From positions 15,722,369 through 15,786,368 of the forward strand of contig CM055837.1 of assembly GCA_029582265.1 (NCBI GenBank): 64,000 nt of DNA, read 5' to 3'. Numbering within the stretch: position 1 is the stretch's first letter; each line of letters starts with the position of its first letter. The notes under the pieces were generated by a model. The model did no database searches. It had not been told where the DNA came from and saw only the letters and a list, made by a program, of their open reading frames with translations. A program made the position numbers and the translations under genes. The DNA comes from Zoroaster sp. YZ-2022. Taxonomy: Eukaryota > Echinodermata > Asteroidea > Forcipulatida > Zoroasteridae. Positions 9,834-21,800 of the stretch are shown here, piece by piece.

Positions 9834-12800
9834 GTGCCTACCTTGGTGGTTCTGGTGCGAATCTCCCAAAGCCACCAAGATTTGCCCTGAACTTGGATTT
9901 GCCTGAAGAAGAACGATGGGTACCCATTCTCAAGCACTGGAGTGTCGTTGAGTATCAGGATATGGTGCACAAATATTTTAGGTAATCAACCAGGCACTAT
10001 AGCAACTTTAAATCATTTCATCAGTTCAATCTTTATTCATCAGTTAAATTTTTATCATTATACATAATCGAATGGTAACATTAAATATAGCATTAGATGA
10101 TATTATTATTAAAACTAGTGACAGAGGCCAGCTTAACAAATTGTTTTATAACATTAAAAATAAACAAGCTTTTTGTGGTCGTCGTTAGTAAGGCCAATGA
10201 AAGCTGATTACTAGTTTCTCGTCAGCGCCCGCACGTGATTTTGGCCCCGCACCAAAAAATTTAATTATGCCAAAATTTCATTATTTTGCAAAACATTTTT
10301 GGGAAAATCCGGAAAATCCGACGCAAACTACTCCCAAGCTAAAAGGAACCATTCCGATTGCGCGGTCGATGTTTTTGCAGCTTCGCTGTATCATGCAACA
10401 TACCGATCGTGCCCACCTTCCATACAGCTGGGCCCATGGGAAGCGCTGATCTGCCTAGCTTCACAGATTTGCGAAAGAAAACCCATGGCATGCAGGGTAT
10501 AATGTACATGCAGCTGGTGCAGCCGCTGAGAGCCGCGGAATGACGTTCACAGGTCACACAAATTGCAACCTCGTTTCCAGATCGCATACTATGTGCCCGG
10601 CCTATCCGGGTCGTGTATTGTCGCCGTGGTACGAGGTTGGTATTGATCGATCGTTGTCATGCCTTCAAGGTATGTTCATGTCGTTTGCATGCTGATGTGC
10701 GCATTCACTAAAGGATCTGAAAAAATATCCTGTCTCTTTTACACATTCCCCCAATTTGACCAATCGGTCATTATTGGTACGTTCATACAAAAAAGCCTAC
10801 TATTCCCACAAAACTCATTGTCAAATTGACAAATTTTGGAAATAGTCAAATACGGATTCACTGTATTTCAATTTGTATGACAAATACATCTTGGAAAACA
10901 AAAACAAAAGTCAACAAAGATGTGGTGTCACTGAATGGGTTTGCACCATCATTATTTACTATAGAACCTAAATCTGTTTCAAAATGTGTCGTGGCCGAGC
11001 GGTCTAGCGCACCGAACTCAAGTTCTGGTGTTGCCAGCAGCAGGGTGTGGGTTCGAGCCCCGGTCGTGACACTTGTATCCTTGAGCAAGGTACTTAACCA
11101 TAATTGCTTCGTCCTTCGGATGGGACGAGCCGTGAGGTCCCGTGTGTTGTATAATGCACGTAAAGTGGATTGTCGTGGCCGAGCGGTCTAGCGCACTGAA
11201 CTCAAGTTCTGGTGTTGCCAGCAGCAGAGTGTGGGTTCGAGCCCCAGCCGTGACACCTGTGTCCTTGAGCAAGACACTTAACCATAATTGCTTCTCTCCA
11301 CCCAGGGGTTAAATGGGTACCTGTGAAGGCAGAGATGGTTTGCTCTCTATGCGCTAGAAATGGCAGCAATTGAGCTGTATACTCCCCAGGGAGCTGAGAT
11401 GGTTTCAGGAATGATTTATGAGCCTTATGAGCCTTATGAGCAGGGATAATAATATAATGCGCCTTGAGCGCCACTTAGTTGGTGGATACGTGCGCTATAT
11501 AAATCTATACATTATTATTATTATTATTATTTTTCCTTGATGAAAAATAATGAATAATGAATAATGAAAAAAAAACCTCACCAAAATTTGATAAATGGCT
11601 GACGAGAAACTAGTACCGGTAATCAACTTTCATTGGCCTATTAGTAGTGTTTGGAAAGAATGTCGTATCCAACTGCCACTTTTTAAGGGGTTTTTGGATT
11701 TTTTTCAACCACTAACCAGTTATAAAAGCGTTCTATCGATTTTTTTTGGGGGGGGGTAAAAAGCGAAAACTATCCTTAAAATCCACTTTTATGGTGGTTT
11801 TTATTTCCCTTCTAAAAAAAATCCTCCCCTTCAGAAAATAGATGAATCCTATTATAGTTGCCACTGTGCATGTACAATGACCGTGTTGGTCACTAATGGG
11901 GGAATTGACAAGATCAGAATGACATGACTGAGGAAGTCATGTATATCAAAATGCCTGATTTTTAATAAATATCCTGGAATAATTTGAAGTATATGTCCAA
12001 TGTTCTCCACCTTACTGGGTAGGTAAGATTACATTTTTGGTTATAATGAACGAGAAAAAGTGGCGGTTGGATATGACATTCTACCCGTTTATATAAATGA
12101 GAAATAGCAAAAAATTATTTAAAAAAAAGTATTTGTGTCTCAATTAATTATGCACCTGCCAATTGTTTCCCTCAACCCCCTCACCCACCCCAGGTCACCC
12201 GTTTTTCCATTCCCCTGCATAAACATATTTTTGACAGCGTAGTGAATATATTTCAATTTGGTTAATGCTTGTATATTCAGTGGCGGCGCTACGGGGGGGG
12301 CAAGGGGGGAAAATGTGCCCCCAATTTGCCCCCCCCCCCCCCCAATTTTTTCCCCGATGGTAAGTCAATGCTTTTTCAGCAGTACAAAATTACATTAAAG
12401 ATTAATGTTTGCCCCCCCCCTTAAATTTAAGCTTGCCCCCCCAGTTTAACAGGTCTGGTGCCGCCGCTGTGTATATTCTGTCATAAAATTTGAAATTTTT
12501 TGAATTTTGTTTTGTCTTTTGAAATTATCAAATCTATATCTTACCTAAGTTTAACCCTCCTACTATAGCTGAACTTAAGGTGGCAAGTAGCTAGTGGTCA
12601 AAACCAACTACTTGTTTTGACTGTTGGTCCAAATGTGCACACAGGGGCAATTTTGACTGTTTTTTTACTGTCATTTTGACCACCCTCAACAATACAAGGC
12701 AATGCTTTTATTACCAGTCAAAAACGGTCGACTCATTTTGACCTGTAAATGTACTTATACTACACGTAAGGTTTGAGAGTATTCGACTTTTAAGTGCACT

Positions 12801-15800
12801 AGATATACCTTGGCAAGTATATCAACATTTTGACCGATTTTGACCCTTGCAGTCATAGGAGGGTTAAGGGACAAGGGCCAAAGTCATGGTACAGCCAAGC
12901 CTTTGAGAAGCCCGGCCAGGCCTAGGCTTTTCTCCTGCCTACTGGCCTATATAATGAGCTTTGCTTACCTTGGCTAGGCCCTCCAGAAGCCCAGGTTATG
13001 TTGATTAGCAGGTGTGTATTGTTACAGGATTAGGACTCACAAAAGACAATTAGGAGGCCAGGTAGCCTGGGCCTGGCCAGGCTTCTCAAAGGCTTGGCTG
13101 TAGGGCTGTGCCGGGTATCCGGATACTCGACTGAAACTGTCATTACCAGGTTCCATTTTTCAGTTCCAATTACCCATAAATGACTTTTTAAAACATTTGA
13201 GTTGAGTGAACAGAAATCTGTGACTCTTGAACAATGTAATGTTTACACTTTTACAGATAATTATCTTTAAATTCAAGAGATTACACTCCAATAAAGCCTT
13301 TGTAGTATTATATTGACATTTTCCATTCACTTTTCTCCAACTGTTACATTGATCTGTGATACATTGTATCGAATCGTTAAGGCTGCAAAGGGCCTGGCAG
13401 CAGCTGTTTCAAACAACTTATCAAACCAGCAGCACAGGGGGAATTGTTTACCTAATTGTTTTACTTGAATAAAAAACAACACAGTAAAGAAAAGATCAAT
13501 TTAAGTATGGTATCCTCTGTATTATGAAGGTCAATTTTGTTACCATGTATTTGTGCACAACTGGAGGCATGTTTTCAACAAAAATGGAAACGGGTATCCG
13601 GGTATCCGAAGTTTCCTGATTTCAGGTATCCGGTTCCAAAATTATCCGAAAACGCAAACCCCTACTTGGCTGTACCATGACTTTGGCCCTCATCCCTAAA
13701 AAGAGGTTGTGGTGTGCCTAGCTACTTAGTGCACTTACATAAAAAAAAAAATCGCTGTTCATATAAATTTACCATGTATACTTTTTTTCTGTGCTCCCAT
13801 TCCTTTTACCAGACTCTGGATCCACCTCTGTAGTCATGGTAACTCCATCTCTGTGAATTTACAGTGATCATATGGTTTTAGTTTGTTTTCTATCTTTGTT
13901 TCAGTAAATTTACAACAAAAGAGACTATTTTCTTTCTTGACATCATTGGTGAAGCAATTGAGAACTTTCTCCCAGCGCCGTATGCAGGAGAGATCAGAGG
14001 AATGGCGAAATATTTCCAGATAAATGTAGGAGAGATGGTCTTTCTCAATATCTTCTATGATGTCTCAGTGTAAGTAAAACAAATTGGTATACCCTTTTCA
14101 GAGCTCAAATTTTAGCAAAATACCTAAACATCCATCCTGTAACTGTACCTGTGATTCAATAATTTTACTGATCAGAAATATTTGTACAAGACCAGTGCCA
14201 GTAATCAGGACTTCAAGAGTAACTTTTGAGCGTAACTTCGGAAGTGGTTGTAAATGCTACGATCTTAAAGCAAGCTGTATTTGAGCGGCTGAATATAGTT
14301 TGAGAGGGACATTCATTTTAGGAAAATATATCCTAATTTATGGGCAGATTACTAAACAAGACAAAGGCAACTAAATAAATGAAATCAGAAACAATATGTG
14401 AACAGTACAATAAATGAACGTACTGGTTTAATAATTTATAGACTCACAGTGACGTATATAGCCTATATTGAATATTGCATTAGACCTCTCTCTCTCTGTC
14501 GGAGGTGTTATACGCCACCAAACACAATGAAATAAATCAGAAATAATTAGCAAAGTTCAGTACTCACTTAAAATCTGCGCCCACAGACAAACAGTTTCCC
14601 CGGCTGCCGCTTCCGTCCAATAGTGTACACACCCGCTATTAAAGTGGCGCCTCCCGACTTGCACCACCTAGCTAGGAATCTGACGGAACCTCCGTCTTAA
14701 CTAGCGTAAATACACAACCGTCTTTTGCATGGCCCTAGCTGCAAGTAAAGTTTATTCAATATTCACGCCGTGGGCCCCCTTTTGCTAACGATGTGACTGC
14801 ACACCTACGCCGCGCCCCAAAGCTCCCAAACTAGCGCCACAGCACATTAAAAGCGACACAGTGACCACAAAGCACCCAAACTAGCGTCGCTGCGCAATGA
14901 GCTAAAAATATCGTGCACACTATACGAATTGCACTACATGGAGTGTCGTGGCCGAGCAGTCTAGCTTACCGGACTCAAGTTCTGGTGTTAGCAGCAGAAT
15001 GTGGGTTCGAAACCCGGCCGTGACACCCAGGGGTTAAAATGGGTACCTGTGAGGGCAGAGTTGGTTGGTTAGCCCTATATGCGCTGTAATGGCAGCAATT
15101 GAGCTGTATACTCCCCAGGGAGCTGAGATGGTTTCAGGAATGATTTATGAGCCTTATGAGCAGGGGTAATAATATAATGCGCCTTGAGCACCACTCAGTT
15201 GGTGGATACGTGCGCTATATAAGTCCACACATTATTATTATTACAATAATATGGAAAATGAATTATTTCAAATTTATAATACCAGATGGAATATTTTCTC
15301 AGGATGTTTGGTGTACCATCACCAACTTCACATCAATTAACCCTAACCTTCAAAATCCTCCAAAATCCAAAGTGAAGGATTTTGAAGGATTGAGGTTACA
15401 TGCTACATGCTTTTTGCTAAAGTGAAGGATTTTGGAGGATTGAGGTTATTAGGCATACTTGCCTTTCCATGGTACATGTACATCCATGTTTGTTGTAGTG
15501 ATTGCAAGGTCAATGCTTGGGTCAGTGGGCACTGTTTATTGCTCCATGCATGCAGGGAGGGTCCCTGGCCATGTACATGTATCACAGATTAGAAACACAT
15601 GTGTGCATACATGTCATGTGCTTCCTTTACTACTGAAGGATTTTGGAGGATTCAGGTTATGTGTACGCAAATGGGCTTAGGGAGTTAGGAAGGATTCAGG
15701 TTATATGTAAGCAAATGGGCTTAGGGAGTTAGGAAGGATTCAGGTTATGTGTAAGCAAATGGGCCTAGGGACTTGGGGTTAAAGGGACAATATCGTCATG

Positions 15801-18800
15801 ATCAGAGCATTGAATCATCAGGGAATTGAATTGGTGTTCTACTTTTAGATGAACTCAGCGACTGAAAATAATACCCCAAGAGTGTGCGCTTGCCAAGATA
15901 AGATCATATTACTGTGACTGCATGCTGCATAAATAATGAGCCAGTGGTAGGCTTGGCTTTGTCTGTTTAACGTGTACATGTTTTGACACAGACCAAGTAC
16001 ATGTGTAAATGATTATTGTTATATTCTTTAACAGAGGTTGTACCAGTATCGTAGCAGAGGACAGTAAAGGGAATATCTGGCATGGTCGTAACATGGACTA
16101 CACATCTCCCACAACACTGAAAAACCTGACAGTGGTTGTTGATTTTCAGACCAAGGGAAAGGTGAGAATCTTATTAGGGAGGAGGGCCAAAGTCTTGGTA
16201 CAGCTAAGCCTTTGAGTAGCCTGCCCAGGACCGGGCTACCTGGCCTCCTAATCTGTCTTTTGTGAGTCCTAATCCTGTAACAATACAGTACCTGCCAATC
16301 AACATAACCTGGGCTTCTGGAGGGCTTAGCCCAGGCAAGCAGAGCTCCTGATATAGGCCAGTAGGCAGAGGAAAAGCCTCGGCCTGGCTGGGCTTCTCAA
16401 AGGCTTAGCTGTACCATGACTTTGGCCCTTGTCCCTAAATCAGTGTATGTAATCAACTCACAATGTATGATCCATTAGTGTGCCAGCGTGCATGCATGCA
16501 CGCACAACAAGCTTGGTTACAGTTTTTACTCCCCCTGCCCCCTGGCATCATGGAATAGGCGTTTCCATGTGAAGCTAGTTCCCGGAGGACTAGAATCTTA
16601 AACTAGACATGGCGAAATATCTACAATAGGCACGTTTGATAAACGCTAAGGTGTGTGCACAAGATACAGTTCTCTCACACGCCGGGTTAGTCTCTCAGAC
16701 TGTACTGTTTCTTTTTGAGACCTTGCGCATCAGTCTGTGGAACAATATGTCATGAATGGCCCAAATCCATTGTTCTTTGAGTACTTTGCCATGGACTAGG
16801 TTAGTGACACACTTCATTGTAGGTGACAGACTTCTGGTACTGTGCCGTGGACTAGGTTAGTGCACGAGTGGCACACTTCATGTAGGTAATAGACTTCTGG
16901 TGCTGTGCCGTGGACTAGGTTAGTACACGAGTGGCACACTTCATGTACATGTAGGTAACAGACTTACTGTGCCGTGGACTAGGTTAGTACATGAGTGGCA
17001 CACTTCATGTAGGTATTGTACTGTGCCGTGGACTACTGGTTAGTACACGAGTGGCACACGTCATGTAGGTAATAGACTTCTGGTGCTGTGCCATGGACTA
17101 GGTTAGTACATGAGTGGCACACTTCATGTACATGTAGGTAACAGACTTCTGGTACTGTGCCGTGGACTAGGTTAGTACATGAGTGGCACACTTCATGCCG
17201 TGGACTACTGGTTAGTACACGAGTGGCACACGTCATGTAGGTAATAGACTTCTGGTGCTGTGCCATGGACTAGGTTAGTACACGAGTGGCACACTTCATG
17301 TACATGTAGGTAACAGACTTCTGGTACTGTGCCGTGGACTAGGTTAGTACATGAGTGGCACACTTCATGCCGTGGACTACTGGTTAGTACACAAGTGGCA
17401 CACGTCATGTAGGTAATAGACTTCTGGTGCTGTGCCATGGACTAGGTTAGTACACGAGTGGCACACTTCATGTACATGTAGGTAACAGACTTCTGGTACT
17501 GTGCCGTGGACTAGGTTAGTACATGAGTGGCACACTTCATGCCGTGGACTACTGGTTAGTACACGAGTGGCACACGTCATGTAGGTAATAGACTTCTGGT
17601 GCTGTGCCGTGGACTAGGTTAGTACACGAGTGGCACACTTCATGTACATGTAGGTAACAGACTTACTGTGCCGTGGACTAGGTTAGTACATGAGTGGCAC
17701 ACTTCATGTAGGTATTGTACTGTGCCGTGGACTACTGGTTAGTACACGAGTGGCACACGTCATGTAGGTAATAGACTTCTGGTGCTGTGCCATGGACTAG
17801 GTAGTACATGAGTGGCACACTTCATGTAGGCAATAGACTTCTGGTACTGTGCCGTGGACTAGGTTAGTACATGAGTGGCACACTTCATGTAGGTAATAGA
17901 CTTATGTAAATATTTTGCTCAAGAAGCGCAATTTTTGTTATTCACAATGATAGCTAGCCCCAAATCATTTTTCAAATGCAGATCTTTTAATGATTTCACT
18001 GGGCCCATAAAGTGGAGGAAGATCCTATGGACCACCACATGATTTCTAGTAAATACCAGGGTTAACAGCGTGCTTCAGTTTAATATAAGCATATAATGAT
18101 TTAAATAGATGACAAACTACAAGATGACAAACTACAACTACATAGAAAAAACATAAAATGTTCCACGCCTGAACTCCAGTGCTTTACTGTCTACTCAGTT
18201 TATTATGAATGACTCTCTGTGTTTGGCACTTCAGCTCTATCAAACACGACTCCACATTTATAACAGCAAGTAACCCGCTAGTACACGTTTCAACGTTTAC
18301 CAACCTGTAGTAATAACCAGTAGAATGTATAATGATTAACAGGTTCACTACAATAAACAAACAATACTAGTCAACTACATGTACATGCCACTTTAAATCG
18401 TACATGAGAATGTAAACATTAACCCAATGGAATCAGTGCAAATCAATCCCTTGAAATCACATGAGAATAAAACCCCCCAGAAAATATGGAAAATTCACAT
18501 AAACCCCTTTATATCATCACAATCAATATAGAAATAATTGCTTGAGAAAATGGCTTTGTCCTTACTGACATTTGTGGACCAAACCTAGAAATATGCAAGT
18601 ATCAAATTAGTATCTTTCTAGTAACTTTCCATAACTTGACAACATAATAAACAATTAAGCCACCCCCAATTGGCACCCCCAAAACCAACACAAGAGGGCG
18701 CTAGACCAAATTTATGGTGGAACAGCTCGCGATTTTTTTTTTCTGCAGACAAGAATTGCCGTCCCGAGATATTTCAGCCAATCAGATGTCTTATACATAT

Positions 18801-21800
18801 TCATGACCTATTCTATCTGTCTCAAAACACTTAAATCTCTGGCTAGCCCAACATACCAATGAGCTACCAAAACAAATTCCTAGGCAGACCAGAGACTGCC
18901 AGAAACTTGAAATGTAAACAAACCAACCCAAGGCCATACCTTGGCGATGATAGTGAAGTAATCACATATCAGTTATACTGTACAAGGCGTGAATAGACAA
19001 TATACACACTGTGTTTGCAACACGGTATCGATAAAATCGATAGTGAATTTAATAATATAACTACCGGTACTAACAATTGATATGGAAACTAAGAAAACAG
19101 CAGTTTCACTCAGCTGAAGGCATAAGTCTAGATGGTCTTAACATCTGGAATACTTGAAACCAGTGATACAGTGAATTTAGGGTTTCTAATTCCCACAGTG
19201 ACTGAACAATGGTGAGCTACTGAATTTACAAATAACGCGGAAATATTTTTTTACAACAAGGTTTACAACAAAATGATTAGTGGAAACTATGTGAATTCTG
19301 AAACCTCCATTCATTACATTACAATAAAAGTGTAAGCAAACTGATCTAAACTGAATCAGCAACAATACAAAAGTGGGAAATGCAATTAAGTAAAATGATA
19401 AGAATTAAACAATAATCAGAAAGAAAGTAAAATAATCCAGTCACAATTAACTGAATCAACTCTAGGTCAACATCCAATAAAAAAATGTACGTCTCAACTA
19501 AATCAGAAAAACAGAAGGAAAGTAACACTATAAATGAAGTATAATAAATGTCAAAACAATTTTTCATGATTGGCAATTCTTTAAGTACAACTGTTACAAC
19601 TGGTCATCAACTTAAAATTAACTATTTATTACACTTTTATAGCAGACACGTATTCCTCAAACCTTGAGTCTGAGTCATTTTATATGGTGATTGAAGTCAA
19701 AGTTACAATGAAAGTCTAAAGACACTTTTCAGAAAATATATAAAAAAAGGTTTTTCGAATTTTACCAGGATTTCCAGGTTAACAATTAAGACTTAATTTT
19801 AGCTTTGAACTCATGAACTGTAAGAAAGTCTTTTCTGTAGTAAAAAAAAATTCTGTCAGGAATGTATTTCTTGATGCATAACTCCAGTCTATGAAATTTT
19901 CAGCAATAGTGAAAATACGTTCAGGTTGTTTGCATTTATGTTATGTGAAATTCAGTTTGTCTCATGAATTTTACAAATTTATTTGGAAAAAATAGTTATA
20001 CTGAAATTATAGACAAAAAACATATAATGGTTGATGCTTTAAACAAGTTATGAAAATAGAATCATCTGATTTGTACAATTTGTTTGTACAGTCCTTTTTG
20101 CTTTTAAATATCTTTCATCTCAGGCTAGCCCCCACCCCATATAATTACATTATTGTGTGCCCATGAATTTAGGGTATGGTTCTGTGTTACATAGCTTGTT
20201 GTGAAAAGAGGCATCAGTATATAAAACGTACAATTATTTTTAACCATGTTATTTCAACTCGGTACCACCATATAGAAAGCCTATATGCATAGCCTATGGT
20301 ACCACTAAGTTATTTCAACTCGATCAGTACATACATGTAAGTTAACTACATGTACACATTGCATTTGGATTACATTGCGCTGAGTTCAGACATACTGAGT
20401 TCAGTGTACTAGTGTACACTGTATATTTACATTACATTTATTTGTACACGTATATGTACAAATACTGTAAATAATCAAATATAACGCGCACGCGCCGTTA
20501 CTAATCAGTGTGCCAAGCCTGCATCTAATATGTTAATAATATCCCACGTCATCTTAAAAACGTGCCATGTGATTGGCTGAAATATTGTGGGATGGCAATT
20601 CTCGTTTGCAGAAAAAAAAATCGCGAACAGCTCGCCGCTGCAGAATGTTCATCTCACCTCAGTGAAATGTGTTTTGTGTTTGTGATGTCTGCACACTGTA
20701 GTGCCTCTAGTTCAACTTGTGCACATACACGTTTTGTCCAAATTGTCTGAAACTGCACATGAGTCTAGTCTGTTGTTGGTAAAGAGTGACCTAATCAGAC
20801 TAAGTGCTAATAATATCACATGACCACCCTAATCTGAAGCCACCATCAGTGTGTGGCAGAAACCACTTCATCACACATCTCTGAATTAAGACCAGACATC
20901 ATGGTCAGGTCCTGTGCATACACACGTTGCACACTAATAATAATAATAATAACGACGACGACTACTTATATAGCGCACGTATCCACCAAACGTGCTCAAG
21001 GCACATTACATTATTACCCCTGCTCATCAGGTGCATAAATCATTCCTGAAACCACCTCAGCTCCCTGGGGAGTGTACAGCTCAATTGCTGCCATTTCAGC
21101 GCATATGGGCTAATCAAACACAACAACCAGCTCTGCCCTCACAGGTACCCATTTACCCCTGGGTGGAGAGAAGCAATTATGGTAAAGTGTCTTGCTCAAG
21201 GACACAAGTACCCCGGTCGCGGTTGGTATTCGAACCCACATTCTGATGACTCGGCCATCAGAACACAATTCCGATGCACTAAACTGCTCGACCATGGCAC
21301 TACCATTCTAATCTCTAGCCATCAGTGTGTGGCAGATACCACTCCACAGCTCTTTCAAGCCCATTCATCATGGTCAGGTCCCGTGCATTCACACGATACT
21401 GGAATGGGACAAGTCTGTTCCGTTCCTTGCGGAAATCACGCATTCGCATACCATGACATGTCATCACAGTGTTAAATGATGGCACATCTTGTAGTGGTTG
21501 TATCCCGAGCCCCCCTCCCATTATGCATGCTCGTAGATAAACCAGAAAGCACAAAGTATTACTATAATACTCCCTGATGTTGTTAAACCCCATGATCTCC
21601 ATTTGGGTATCTAAGCAAGAAGCAAGACAGCATTTCTTATACTCAAGATAATTCACCAGCCATTCGTTATTGATATTGGCTCCCGGTGTATAACGTGCCC
21701 AGTTCATCGTTTCAGTGACAAGAACCGAGAAGCTGTTAGTGCAGTTTAGCAACGGCTTGAATGTCTGGAGGAGTTTAGCGAAACCAACATAGTCGACAAG

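Noticed and set aside
11172..11250. tRNA-Leu gene
   Set aside because: The A- and B-box-like words are part of a repeated 300-bp element with an ATT tail; the cloverleaf was not supported, so it is a SINE head.
17033..17580. Three similar 67-77 codon minus-strand frames
   Set aside because: They repeat with the 172-bp minisatellite period and simply lack stops; no gene.
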